This document shows, one piece after another, positions 10,680 to 23,329 of a stretch of DNA of 64,000 bases. Made by a program: the position numbers and the translations under genes. Under the pieces are notes generated by a model that saw only the letters and a program-made list of their open reading frames with translations, was not told the DNA's origin and ran no database searches. Each line of letters opens with the position of its first letter. Within the stretch, counting starts at the first letter, position 1. The DNA comes from Dryocosmus kuriphilus. Its lineage: Eukaryota; Arthropoda; Insecta; Hymenoptera; Cynipidae. Location: contig CM076197.1 in assembly GCA_038277395.1 (NCBI GenBank), positions 98,611,442-98,675,441 of the forward strand. The letters run 5' to 3'.

Positions 10680-11350
10680 AATTAAATTTTAACTTGTCTG
10701 GAAGCGTCGTCTCTTTTTATTCGAAAACTTCACTACTACTATTATCCCAGACGTAAAATTCAATACTGAGGATTCTTCCATTTCTCTCCTCAACTTATTT
10801 ATGAACAGTGTCAATTTTCTTGGATTAAAAACAATCATGCAGGCGAAAGTCTCACGATCAGGTTTTATTGCAGAGCACTTTCCACGGTAAAAAGCACGAA
10901 TGTGCATGTGTGTGTGCATGGACTGACAATAATCCGACGGGTGGAAGCAAAGGCTGCAAAATGGCCTCGTGAATATTCACCGAATGCGCAGAAAGGCGCG
11001 TCGGGTCATAAGAGTGCATCAATGCGCAAATAATGACACGAGAAGAAATAAAGCCGTCTTGCATTACTACTTCGTTCGAGAACTTAATTACATCAGGCCC
11101 TTTTCACACACGCGATCTTACTCGTCAGTCCGGAAACCTATGGTACAAAGTGTGGCAAGAAAGAACAAGATATAAAATTTTTCTTGAAAAAAAAAATTCA
11201 ATAAAATTGGGCCTAATTTCGTGTTTTAAAATCACTCTCGTGTACATCAAAAGTTCCCAATTGTTTAGATATTTCTGCAAGCAATTTAAATACTTAGCCT
11301 ACATGATCTTAATTCGGACAAGGTCAGTGAAAATTCAGTGGATGTTTGTG
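10680..11350. other. Unique stretch, GC-richer island 10850-11060
   Basis: No repeat homology noticed. The island includes words such as GTCATAAGAGTGCATC and ATGCGCAAATAATGAC and short overlapping ORFs of up to 108 codons without recognisable domains or codon pattern. A regulatory island is possible; no gene is supported. Confidence 0.35.
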
Positions 11351-11355
11351 GAAAA

Positions 11356-12332
11356 TTGACAAAATTCGACCAACCCTCAGAACCAGAAACCAGACTATAT
11401 TTTTCCGAAAGTTTACGATGCGCTGAACACGAATCTGGCCTCAGAATTGTTCTATCGCGTCAAGTTTTCGAAATATCCTAACCTAAAGGTGTGAAAAACG
11501 CGCTTTTGAGCTACATTTGAGGTTATGTTGCATCGCAAAGAAACTTTTTCCCATAAGACTACAAACATGCGATTAAGGTATATTTCTTACCCTTTCAAAT
11601 GCCGCTGAGTTTGCTCAAAGATATTTTTTTTTTCTTGAAGATATTCAACTTTGAAGTTTTTGAATTTCGCCAATCCGTAATCTATATGCCCATAAAGTCC
11701 AGACACCAACCCACAAACCTACGAAACCCAACCTACAAAACCCAAATCCACAAACTCTAATCCCACAACCGATAAACCCCAAACCTACAATCTACAAATC
11801 CCAAATCTACAAACCCTAAACCCACAGCCTATAAAAGTCAAACGTACAATCTGCAAATTCCAAACCCACATCCACAAGCACAAGTTGGGGGTTGGGATGT
11901 GTGGGCTTGGGATTTGTGGATTGCAAGTTTGCAGTTAATCAGTTGTGGGATTAGGGTTTGTGGGTTTGGGTTTTGTAGGTTTGTGGGTTGGTGTCTGGAC
12001 TTTATGGGCTTATAGCTTACGGATTTGAGAAATTAAAAAATTTCAAAGTTGAATATCTTGAAAAAAAATATATATATTTGAGAAAACTCAACGGCATTTG
12101 AAAGGGCAAGAGCTATGCTTTAATCATATGTTTGTAGTGTTCTGTGAAAAAATTTATTTGCGATGCTACATAACCTCAAAGGTATCTCCAAAGCATGTTT
12201 TTCGCCCCTTTAGGTTAGGATATTTCGAAAACCTGACGTGATAAAGCAATTCTGAGGCCAGATTCGTGTTCAGCGCATCGAAAACTTTTGGAAAAGTATA
12301 GTCTGGTTTCTGGGTCTGAAATTTGTCGGCCT
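11356..12332. repeat. Foldback element with CCCTAAA-like core
   Basis: The arms run inward from AACCAGAAACCAGACTAT (left) and GTCTGGTTTCTGGGTCTG (right). They share, inverted, CGAATCTGGCCTCAGAATTG, ATATCCTAACCTAAAGG, TTTCAAATGCCG and CATAAAGTCCAGACACC. The inner 300 bp is a degenerate A/C-rich minisatellite (ACCCACAAACCTAC, CAAACCCTAAACCC) followed by its reverse complement. The whole unit can form one long hairpin. No ORF. Confidence 0.8.
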
Positions 12333-12339
12333 GTGATTA

Positions 12340-13455
12340 TTTATATGTGATCCAAATTTCTGTTACTTGATGATATATTAATTATTTAGTATTAATTTTG
12401 AAAATATTAATAATCCGGTGAAATTTAGTTATGGACTTATTTTATACAAAACCCAATCGAACGTTCATTTTTGATCAAGCTCATAAATAGATTTCTCATT
12501 CTAAAAAATTATAAATGATATTAATATGGGAGGAAATTCTTATTATAATTCTAAAGCATCATCTTTAAAATTTTTTGAAATTATTGTAAAATTAAATTTT
12601 TTAGACTTGTTCTAAACCTACCAAGCAATGCTAAAATTATTCATATCTCAAAGTATAGAATTCAAAATATTCAACTCTTTGAAATTCGAGATTCTACTTT
12701 TTGAAGATATTTACACTGAAATTGTAAAATCTGGAATATTGAAATTTGAATATTTTTAAATCGCGATTACAAAAGTAGTATAAGTTCAAATAATATAAAT
12801 TTAGAGTAGATCATATTTAATAAATTAATTATATTTTCCCCCTAAAATTTAATAAGATGCCTTGTTATAAAATTGCATACTTGGATCACTATAAAAATTT
12901 AAATTGTGCAATTTTAAGCGCCTAAAGTATGATATTGTGCAATTAAAAAAAAAATTTATTTTCATGCTTTTATTAACATTTTCTCAATGTTTAACACAAT
13001 CGATCATTAATTGAAATCACAAGCCTTAAATTTAAAATAAATCAATCACTTATTGCCTAAAATTTTTAGATTTCAAACGATTTAATTAAAAAACATTTCA
13101 CAATTTAAAAATAGTCGAAATTTCTCTTTTTCCACTAAAAATGGTTTGAATTGATTTCAAAATCTTTTAACCCTTTGTTTACCAATGTAGGCTTTTTGCA
13201 CACGTAACTGTAAAATGAATAATTTTTAAAAAATATTCTTTTAGGTAATTAAAATTTTGTGTAGGAATTTTTAAATATTTTGGAAAGTATTGGGAAGCTT
13301 TGTAAGTGCTAACATGGATTTAAAAAACTTAACTTTGTAGCCTGGTATGAGACTTACTATTTTAATTTTTAATTGAAAGAAATTTAATTTTAGACCGAAT
13401 CCATTTAGACGATACATATCTTTTAGACTTACAAAAAAAAATTTTTTTACGAATT
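12340..13455. other. Very AT-rich DNA, nothing identified
   Basis: No ORF longer than background, no convincing TIR and no tandem array. Homopolymer A and T runs only. Confidence 0.4.
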
Positions 13456-13459
13456 TATA

Positions 13460-14745
13460 ATTATTTGAATTTTGGAGTAGTATTTTCGAAAAAACGCAAT
13501 TTTTTCTTTGAACCTGTATAACTTTTCACAAAATTAGGATAATCGGGGTCTTTCTTCTAGATTCTGATGAGGTTTATCGTCCTCTTTCAAAATCCGCCAG
13601 AAAAATTGAAAAAGACTCCGAATAAACAAACTGACGGCTTTTTTTCTAAAAACATAAAAAGTTTATGTTCTCAAAAAATGCATAGTTATATTTTTTGTTA
13701 ATTTTTTTATTAATTCTTCCATACATGAGGAAATGTAGAGTTGGAAGGAAAGAGTTGAAATTTGAGGAATTTTAAAGGGAATGTTTTATGTGAGTTGAGC
13801 CATTTTCGTGGCCAGGAGAACCTTTTTTCTCATAAAATCGAGTTTTTGTATTTTTCTTGAAAATAGCAAAAGATATAAAAAAATGTTAGTATTAAAGTTA
13901 GCGATATCTTGCAGCGTTTACGAAAAAAATGTAAAAATTCAATTTTCGAAGTAAAACAATTCTACTGGGCTCAAAAATGGTTTAAACCACGTAAAAATGA
14001 TAGGACGCCTTCCTTGTATAAGCAAAAACCTTAAAAAATATATTTTTTAATAAAAAAGGTGGGATCTTCCAGAAAATCTTAATTATTTTTTCCAGTGAAT
14101 TTTGAAATTGTGAAAAGAAGATTTGCTGGAAGACCTAACCTTTATTATTTTTTAAGAATAATTTCTGAAATTTTTTGCTTACATAAGGAAGACATCCTAT
14201 CATTTTTATACGGGTTAAACCATTTTTGAGGCCGGGAAATTTTTTTCCCCTCGAAAACTGAATTTTCACATGTTTTTCGCAAACACTGCAAGATATCACA
14301 AAAGACAAAGATGTATTTTTTGCAGAACTTTTTCTAGTGGCGCGAACTTTACCATTAACATCTTTTTGTGTCTTCTGTTGTGTTTAAAAAAAAATGTAAA
14401 AACCTGATTTTATTAGAAAAAAAATTCTTGTGGCCACAAAAATGGCTTAGCCCACATAAAACTTGCAGAGCGTCTTCCTCATGTAAGGACAAATTAATTA
14501 AAAACTCGACAAAAAATATAACTATGGGTTCTTTAAGAAAAGAAACTTTTTATATTTTTAGAAAAACAGTTGTCATTTTGTTTGTTTTGAATCTTTTTCA
14601 ATTTTTCTGGCGGATTTTGAAAGAGGACGATAAACCTTATCAGAATCTGGAAGAAAAACCCCAATATCCTAATTTTGTCAGAAGTGATACAGGTTTAAAG
14701 AAAAAAAATTGTGTTTTTTCGAAAAACCTACTTCAAAATTCAAAC
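13460..14745. repeat. Foldback element, arms ~630 bp
   Basis: The two halves are reverse complements around a centre near 14095. Outer ends: TTTTGGAGTAGTATTTTCGA on the left and complement of ACCTACTTCAAAATTCAAAC on the right. Inner pairs: GTATAACTTTTCACAAAATT / AGAAGTGATACAGG, GATGAGGTTTATCGTCC / GGACGATAAACC, GATCTTCCAG / CTGGAAGAC. The 131-codon frame at 14368-14763 lies within the right arm and has no known domain; it is treated as chance. A single-arm relative lies at 865-1560. Confidence 0.85.
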
Positions 14746-15127
14746 ACTCATGACTGTGTATAAGTATTCTTTTCGCAAATCGCAAAAATGCGTATTACCT
14801 AATTTCCGCTCAGGAAAAACATATTTCGTCACCAACAGATTCTGCGACCTGAAGTTTAAGACCTGTCTAATTTGAAATTAATTCTGTCTTTAGTCTGCTA
14901 TATTTTTGAATTTATTTAATAATATTATTATAAACCGAGTTAAAAAATCATATACTTTCAATAATTTGAAACATTCTTTATCTTTTTGCTGAAACTTCAA
15001 CAGACCTATGCTCTTAAAATAATTACAGCTTCTTTCATTTATTATTATTTGTTTGATCATTTATCGATTTTAAAACTGTTACATAAAATTATCATTTATC
15101 GCTTACAAAACCGATACACTTTTTACC

Positions 15128-15745
15128 CCTTAAAGATTAGTGTGGTCCAACAAAAATAATGTTGGCCAAAAGATTTTCCTAATTTTTTTAGATTAAAATA
15201 CCCCACGCATAATCTGAACCAATTTTCACTAAAAATAGTTTTCACCTCTCAGTTTCTTTCTGCTTCTGTTTTTCGGATGTTTTCTGAGTATTTTAAGCTT
15301 AAAATAAAAAAAAAAATCGATTAGGTCCTTCTTGAAAAAATCTAATTTTTAATTTTTTTCCTAATTTTTTAATATCCTGATCTCTTTTTTAAAATGAATA
15401 ATTAATGAAATTAGTCGAATAAATTTTCTCTTTTCATTGGTTTTTATGGAAATATGTTACGAAATTTGAAAAAAAAATTAAATCGATTTCTCAAAAAGGG
15501 TCATGCTGTTTTTTTTTTTATTTTTGGCTTAAAATATTCGGGAGATATCCCTAAAACATAATTCGAAAGAAACCGCGATATGGAAATTCTTTTCAGTGGG
15601 AATTCGTTAAGGTTAGGTCGTGCCCTACCTCTAAACGTTTTTTTTTAATCTCAAAAAAAAATGAGGAAAATCTTTTTCAACGAAACAAGACAAAACGAGA
15701 CGGTGAGACTTTAAAAAATTCAAAATTCTTCTTTCTGGACCACTC
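15128..15745. repeat. Foldback element, ~620 bp
   Basis: Outer ends match in inverted orientation (TTAAAGATTAGTGTGGTCCA and complement of TGGACCACTCTATTAAAG). Inner matches include CACTAAAAATAG / CCACTGAAAAGAAT, ATTTTAAGCTTAAAATAAAA / its complement ATTTTTGGCTTAAAATAT, and the ATCGATT words on both sides of the poly-A/T centre. No ORF. Confidence 0.7.
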
Positions 15746-15889
15746 TATTAAAGATATATGACTAAAAAAAAAAAAACAGACTGAGAAATTTAGTTGAAAA
15801 ATTAGTAAGTCACCCGTTGGATAAGTTTGGTCTTGGATCGTAAAGCTACCGTCAAGCAATATAATACAGTAAACTAAAAACAACGATCC

Positions 15890-16370
15890 ACCGCTATCGC
15901 AGCATGTGGGACGTAGAATTGTGGTTTATTATGGTGGAATTTCAGGTCAATTGCTAAATTGATCGGCAATTTTCATTCCAAGAATTGAAATCTTTATCAT
16001 GAACCGCCCGCGGGGTTGTTGCTCGGAAGTGCAAGACTGCTTCAAAGCAACTCGGAGACGGACTTATAAAAAGCGGCAATTATCGGTGTCTGCTATTTTA
16101 TTACGAACATGCGAGTCTGCAGAAGATTGTGCCGATAGAGAAATCCTCAACTTTCAATGTGTCGCTCCTTTTGCGAGTCGATCCGATTAACGCTTCGAAT
16201 CGCTTTTACTTTCTTGCATCATTCAGTTACACTTCTACAATGCACTTAAGTTTAATCACTCAGTTTCGACAAAAATTAGTATCTTTCATTATGTACTTCA
16301 AATAATTCCTGCTTCGCAAATAACTAATTCATCATTTTCAGTTAGAAGCAATTTTAAGTTTTTTGCCCTT
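15890..16370. other. Unique, moderately GC-rich island
   Basis: Sequence from 15990 to 16200 (CCGCCCGCGGGGTTGTTGCT and following) is clearly less AT-rich than its surroundings and shows no repeat homology in the window. The only ORF (63 codons at 15999) has no domain. It may be host unique or regulatory DNA. Confidence 0.35.
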
Positions 16371-16804
16371 CCGAGTAAAAAAAAAGTCCTATTCGGATCC
16401 CACTGGGATGTCAGATAAAGTCCCACTAAAGTACTGCGGGTATGAGACTAATCAGTACTTAAGTACCAACTTCTCTTAAAATTATTTAAAAGTCCTTATA
16501 GGGACAAAAGTTAAAGAAAATTTCCATTTCCTTTTATTCAACAGTTTTACTAGTGATTTGTTTGATTATTTCGCTGATTACTCTCCCTTACGGGTTTGAG
16601 GGTTTACATCCTTTACAATTTCACTTAACCACTATGCCATATGCTTATCTTAACCTATTATCGCTTCATTATGTAAAAGTTCTTAAATTCTTAAATACTA
16701 TCTTACTATCTATTATCTAATATCTAACAAGTGCTCGCGACCTTCCAGGGCTTCCGTTTCCTCATACCATTATTCTTCAAGCTTTACCAAGTCACGCAAC
16801 ACTA

Positions 16805-19076
16805 AATTTCCTTGTACATATTTCAATTTCGATTTTGGTTTTCTCCTCCCACATACATCCTCTCTTCCCTTTTCTTTTCTAAGCTCTTCACCCAATTTTC
16901 CCCTTGTCCACAACCGCTCAGTATCCACCTAACTTTATCTAACACGCTCTTTCCCTCTTCCTCTTCGCATGTGCACCTCTCCAACACGTGCTTCCATGAT
17001 TCCCTTTCTTAACTACATACCCTGCACATCTTCATTTCTTCACTCATCCAATATTTACATTCATTCATGCTTCACCCATTCTGAAACGTATCATACTGGC
17101 CCACCTGCACTCTTTTTTCAATTGCCCTACATATTCTGGAGCCTCTTCCATCTTGACGAATTCATACCATTTATTATATTTTGACCCTATAATCTTTTCC
17201 CACCTCTTCTCTTTCTGCTCCTTATTCATTTTCCCTTCAATTTCCTGCCACTCTCTCCCCTCGTCACACATTCTCCATTCCCTTCTAACTTGCCATCTCT
17301 CTTCCTACCATTTTGAATATCCTATGTTACCTCTCCTCTCTCTATTTATTAATTCCTGTCCGCACACTTGTGCTATTTTGCTTCCCTTACCACTCTTAAG
17401 TTTCTCTTCGAAATTCCAGACCCTTTTTCTCTGCCTCATCACCAATTTCTCTCTCCCTGTTTCTTCTCTCAACATATAACCTGGGCAGTTCCAGCTTACT
17501 CTCATAACCCATCTCAGAAATCTTTCTCTCATCTTTTCTACCTTCTTGTACTCCTTCTAACCCCATATTTCCACTCCATAACACATCACTGACCATACCA
17601 GCGAGTGAAAGAGCCATAATATCAGCCTCCAGTCCTCTTTGAATCTTCTTTTTCCAATCCCCCACACTTGACCCATCACCTTACTCGAACTTTCCATCTT
17701 TTTTTTCACCTGAAGATCATTTCCTCCTCTCGCTTTGAACCAAAATCCTAAATAACAAAATTCCTCTACCATTTCCACCATTTCTCCATTTATCTTCCAT
17801 CCATACTTTACTTCATTCTTTCTCTTTCTGAAACATACTACTTTTGTCTTCGTCACATAAATTGTCAAATCTTTCTCTCTCTCCCATACTCTTCAGATCC
17901 TTTCATTAGCAAGCTCATTCTACTTTCATTCACTGCTAGAGGCACCACATCGTCCGCGTACGCTAGTGAGTATAATCTTTTATTTCCTAGAACTGTACCT
18001 CCTTTACCATTCTTTTCCACTTTCTCTTCTAGATCTACTAACATTATGCTAAATAACAATGGACTTAGCGGGCACCCTTGCCTGAGACCCCTCCCTGTCC
18101 AAAATTCCTCCCCTTTCTGTTCCCCGATCCTCGCCCTTGTCTCCGTCTGCGTAAAAACTTCTTTTATCCTCTTAATCAACTCTTCGTCGAGCTACCTTTC
18201 TTTCAATGCCTTCCACAAAACTTTCCTACTCACCGAGACGAAAGCTGCCTTAAAATCTACGAAAAGTGCAACTAGCTTTCCTTTTGTCTGTCCCAGGCTC
18301 CTGTTGACTAGGTTATTCAGAACGAAAATGATATTCACTGTTCCCATCCCCTTCTTGAATCCTGTTTGATTGTGTGAAATACTTCCTTTCTCTTCTACCT
18401 GTTCTTCTAATCTCTTCCTAAGCACCTCCGCATAAATTTTATACGTTACTGGCATGAGAGTGATTCCTCTATAATCTTCCACTTTTCTATCCCTACCTTT
18501 CATTAATAACGAAACTACCAAAAATGTTCTCCACTACTTGGGTCAGCCTTCCCCTCTCCATATTCTACTACCTACTTCCCAGATCACTTCTCTAATCCTT
18601 CTTCCTCCAAATTTCAACGCTTCAGTCTCCATCCCATCCTTTCCTGTCGCCTTGTTCCTTTTTAACTTCTCAATTGCTTGATTCACCTCCTCTCTAGTCA
18701 CCTCATTCCCCCTTCCATTCCTCCCTCCTTGCTCTTTCTGTCTTCCCTCTTCACTTTTCTATCTACGCCTCCTAGAAATTTCTTGAAGTATACCGTCCAT
18801 TCTTCCATATTTACCTCGTCATTGATTCCTTTCCATCCACACCTACCTCTCTTGGTCACCTCCCATTCTCTTCCTTCCTTATTGCTTTCTCTGCCTCTTC
18901 CATGTACCTCACCTTCTCTTCCTGTATTTTCACATCTAGTAATTTCTCTTGTTCTTTTTTTCTTTTATTATATTCCTTTCTGTCTATTCCTCCTCTTCTC
19001 CAATTCTTTAACGATAACTTCATACGTTCTTTACTCTCTATACATTCCATGTCCCACCATACTCTTATCTTCAAAA
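16805..19076 (-). pseudogene. Non-LTR retrotransposon ORF2, dead fragment
   Basis: Read on the minus strand, frames shift several times but the order is that of a LINE reverse transcriptase. A basic linker (18856-19074) comes first. Then YRGITLMPVTYKIYAEVL and VALFVDFKAAF (18192-18521), RQGCPLSPLLFS (about 18083-18048), YADD (17960-17949), a thumb region with FCYLGFWF (17557-17868), and a C-terminal CRVC...HVLERC zinc-knuckle remnant near 16965-17035. No endonuclease domain is seen, so the copy is 5'-truncated. It interrupts the left arm of the giant foldback. The family looks like the R1/I/Jockey group of insect LINEs; the clade is not resolved by eye. Confidence 0.88.
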
Positions 19077-20329
19077 AAATAAAACATCTCCTGTTTCAAG
19101 AGGACGTTCTTAGCTCAAAAGTAGGGGAAAAGTCCCAATTAATTTTTCTGTTGTTGTTCAAATTTTTGCATTTATTTGATTTTTGGTACAAAAGCACTAG
19201 GAAAATTCATTTTTTAATTATTTTGTAATTTTTTGCAAGTAACTAATTTTTGGAAAAAGTACTAGAAAAGTTCAACTTAATTTTTTTTCAAGGTTTTTAC
19301 AAGTTCTCATGGAATTTGAGTCCAAAAAAAGTACTGTTGAAATAGGATTAATATACAAAGAAAGTACAAATCATGTCCTGTTCCAGGAGGTCTTTATTAG
19401 GATAAAAGTACCGGAAAAGTCCCACTTCATTTCTTTTTTTCATTTTTGCAAGTCCTATTTAATTTTTAGGAGAAAAGTACAAGAAAAGTCCTATTTCGTT
19501 TTTTTCTTCAAAATTTTTACAACTGTCATGGGATTTATGACCCAAAAAGTCCTTTTAATTAACTTTTGGCACAAAAGTACTAGAAAAGTTTTATTTTATT
19601 TTGTTGAACTTTTTTAAAGTCCTGATGGAATTTATGTTTCAAAAAGATCTTTTCAAAGTACAATTAATCTTTGCCACAAAAGTACAAGAAAAGTCTGATT
19701 TAATTTTTTTTCAAAACTTGTACAAGTTCATAGGATTTATGTTCCAAAAAGGTCCTTGTAACTAATTTTTGTGACAAAAGTACAAGAAACATTCCATTTA
19801 ATTTTTTCTCAAAATGCTTACAAGTTCTGATGGGATTTATTTCGAGAAAAGTACTTCTTAAATAGGACTAAAGTACCAAAAAAGTTTAAAGCGCGTTCTG
19901 TTTCAGGAGGAATTTTTCTAGAATAAAAACATTGTAAAAGTCCCATTTTAATTTTTTTTTAATTTTTGCAAGTAATTGATTTTTGGCATAAAAGTACTAG
20001 AAAAATTATATTTAATTTTTTTTCAAAGCTTTTACAAGTGTACATGGGATTTATGTCCTGAAAAAGTTCTGCTGAAACAGGACATGTTTCGAACTTTTTT
20101 GGTACCTTCCCTTATGAGAAAAAAGTATTGGTAAGTATAGGATTTCCATTACTTATTAGGGAAACAGGTACTAGATCCAGTACTTCCTTCTTTTTCATAA
20201 GGGGTTTTTATGACGTAAATACCATGAGCACTTGTCGAAGTTTTGAAAAAATGAAATGGAACTTTTTTTGTAATTTCGGCCCAACAATTAATTATGAGTT
20301 GCAAAAATTAAAAAAAGAATGAAACGGGA

Positions 20330-23200
20330 CTTTTCCGGTACTTTTGACCTAAAATAGTGCTCTTGAAACAAGAAATACAGGTAATACTTCGAACTTTTTT
20401 GGTACTTTAGTCATATTTCAGGAGGATCTTTTTAGAACATAAATATCATCAGCATTTGTAAAAGTATTTAAAAACATAAAATGGTACTTTTCTAGTACTT
20501 TTGTCTCGAAAATTAATTAAACTTTAGTAGAACTTCTTAGGCACATAAACTCTATGAGCACTTGTAAAAATTTTGAAAGAAATGAAATGAAACTTTTGTC
20601 CTTAACAATTTTTTCCTGAAACAGTATATGTTTTGAACTTTTTTTGGTACTTTAGTCTTATTTCGAGTGTCCTTTGCTGGTTCATAAATCCCATGAAATT
20701 TTGAGAACAAAAATAAGTGGAACTTTTCTTAAACTTTTGTCACAAAAATTAATTAAGCTTCAAAAGGACCTTTTTGTAACATAAATTCCATCAGCACTTG
20801 TAAAAATTTTTCAAAAAAATAAAAGTAACTTTTCTAGTACTTTCGTCACAAAAATTAAAAATACATGGGAAAATTTCAAAAATAAAAGATTAAGCGAGAC
20901 TTTCCCGGTACATTTGCCCTAAAAAATGCTCCTGAAGCAGGAAATATTTTGAACATTTTTGGTACTTATACTTCAGGAGGATCCTTTTAGAACATAAATG
21001 TCATCAGCACTTGCAAAAATGTTTAAAAATATAAAATGATACTTTTCTAGTACTTTTGTCCCGAAAATTAATTAGACTTTAACAGAATATTTTAGGCACA
21101 TAAAACCTATCAGCACTTATAAAAATTTTGGAAGAAATGAAATGGAACTTTTGTCCTTAACAAAGTCTTCCTGAAATAGGACATGTTTGGAACTTTTTTG
21201 GTACTTTAGTCTTATTTTAACAGTCCTCTTTTTGGTTCATAAATCCTATGAAATTTTGAAAAAAATTAATGGAACTTTTCTTATACTTTTGTCACAAAAA
21301 TTAATTAAGCTTCAAAAGGACCTTTTTGTAACATAAATTCCATCAGCACTTGTAAAAATTTTTCAAAAAAATAAAAAGGAACTTTTCTAGTACTTTCGTC
21401 CCAAAAATTAAAAATACATGGGAAAGGTTCAAAAATAAAAGATTAAGCGAGACTTTCCCGGTACATTTGCCCTAAAAAAGTGCTCCTGAAACAGGAAATA
21501 TTTCGAACTTTTTTGATACCTTAGTCATATTTCAGGAGGATCTTTTTAGAACATAAATATCATCAGCACTTGTAAAAATGTTTAAAAATATAAAATGATA
21601 CTTTTTTAGTACTTTTGGCCCGAAAATTAATTAGACTTTAACAGAACCTTTTAGGCACATAAAACCTATGAGCACTTGTAAAAATTTTGGAAGAAATGAA
21701 ATGGAACTTTTGTCCTTTACAAAGTCTTCCTGAAATAGGACATGTTTGGAACTTTTTTTGGTACTTTAGTCTTATTTTAACAGTCCTTTTTTTGGTTCAT
21801 AAATCCTATGAAATTTTGAAAAAAAATAAATGGAACTTTTCTTATACTTTTGTCACAAAAATTAATTAAGCTTCAAAAGGACCTTTTTGTAACATAAATT
21901 CCATCCGCACTTGTAAAAATTTTTCAAAAAAATAAAAAGGAACTTTTCTAGTACTTTCGTCACAAAAATTAAAAATACATGGGAAAATTTCAAAAATAAA
22001 AGATTAAGCGAGACTTTCCCGGTACATTTGCCCTAAAAAATGCTCCTGAAGCAGGAAATATTTTGAACATTTTTGGTACTTATACTTCAGGAGGATCTTT
22101 TTAGAACATAAATGTCATTAGCATTTGTAGAAATGTTTAAAAACATAAAATGGTACTTTTCTAGTACTTTTGTCCCGAAAATTAATTAGACTTTAACAGA
22201 ATCTTTCAGGCACATAAAACCTATGAGCACTTGTAAAAATTTTGGAAGAAATGAAATGGAACTTTTGTCCTTAACAAAGTCTTCCTGAAATAGGACATGT
22301 TTGGAACTTTTTTGGTACTTTAGTCTTATTTTAACAGTCCTTTTTTTGGTTCATAAATCCTATGAAATTTTGAATAAAATCAAATGGAACTTTTCTTATA
22401 CTTTTGTCACAAAAATTAATTAAGCTTCAAAAGGAACTTTTTGTAACATAAATTCCATCAGCACTTGTAAAAATTTTTCAAAAAAATAAAAAGGAAATTT
22501 TCTAGTACTTTCGTCCCAAAAATTAAAAATACATGGGAAAATTTCAACAACAAAAGATTAAGTGAGACTGTCCCGGTACATTCGCCCTAAAAAAGTGCTC
22601 CTGAAACAGGAAATATTTCGAACTTTTTTGGTATTTTAGTCATATTTCAGGAGGATCTTTTTAGAACATAAATGTCATCAGCATTTGTAGAAATGTTTAA
22701 AAACATAAAATGGTACTTTTCTAGTACTTTTGTACCGAAAATTAATTAGACCTTAGTAGAACTTTTTAGTCACATAAACCCTATGAGTACTTGTAAACAT
22801 TTTGAAAGAAATGAAATGGAACTTTTGTCCTTAACAAAGTTTTCCTAAGACAGGATATGTTTTGAACTTTTTTTGGTACTTTAGTCTTATTTCAACTGTC
22901 CTTTGCTGGTTCATAAATCCCATGAAATTTTGAAAAAAGAAATAAATGGAACTTTTCTTAAACTTTTGTCACAGAAATTAATTAGGTCTCAAAAGGACTT
23001 CTTTTAACATAAATTCCATCAGCACTTGTAAAAATGTTCAAAAAAATAAAAAGGAAGTCTGCTAGTACTTTTGTCCCAAAAATAAAAAATACATGGGAAA
23101 ATGTCAAGAACAAAAAAAATTAAGTGGGACTTTCCCGGTACATTTGCCCTAAAAAATGCTCCTGAAGCAGGAAATATTTCGAACTTTTTTGGGACATAAA
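20330..23200 (-). repeat. Tandem array, ~557-bp unit in alternating subtypes
   Basis: The word GGAGGATC recurs at 20421, 20976, 21535, 22090 and 22650, i.e. spacing 555, 559, 555 and 560 bp. Two unit types alternate: one has TCATATTTCAGGAGG before the word (20421, 21535, 22650) and the other CTTATACTTCAGGAGG (20976, 22090). The real repeat is therefore a dimer of about 1114 bp. Unit contents include GCACTTGTAAAAAT, TTCTAGTACTTT and CCTGAAACAGGA. The array forms most of the right arm of the foldback. Confidence 0.85.
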
Positions 23201-23329
23201 TCCCATATCCTATAAGGATGTTTAAAATTTTTTGAGAAAAATTGATACTTAAGTACTGATTTGCCTCATACCCAATACTTTAGTGTAATATTATCTGGCA
23301 TCCAAATAAGACTTTTTTACCCGAGCTTT

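Larger units (their letters stand above)
16373..23322. mobile_element. Giant ~7-kb foldback element with nested LINE
   Basis: The termini are inverted copies over more than 100 bp: left GAGTAAAAAAAAAGTCCTAT (16373) and right complement GGGTAAAAAAGTCTTATTTG. Both continue to CACTAAAGTA, GGGTATGAG, CAGTACTTAAGTA and the TCCTTATAGG region. The short left arm resumes at about 19080 after a LINE insertion and runs to about 20090. From there the orientation flips, and words such as AAAGTACTAGAAAAGT become ACTTTTCTAGTACTTT up to the right end. The right arm (about 3.1 kb) is longer because of a tandem array. No transposase was seen. Confidence 0.8.

Noticed and set aside
13566..13580. CTGATGAGG word as a hammerhead start
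   Set aside because: No GAAAC follows at a suitable distance, and the word is part of the foldback arm.
14368..14763. 131-codon plus-strand ORF
   Set aside because: It lies wholly in the right arm of a foldback. The homologous arms at 13460-14085 and 865-1560 do not keep the frame.
16812..19228. Plus-strand ORFs of 60-134 codons rich in Ser/Pro/Phe
   Set aside because: They are the antisense shadows of the minus-strand LINE reverse transcriptase.
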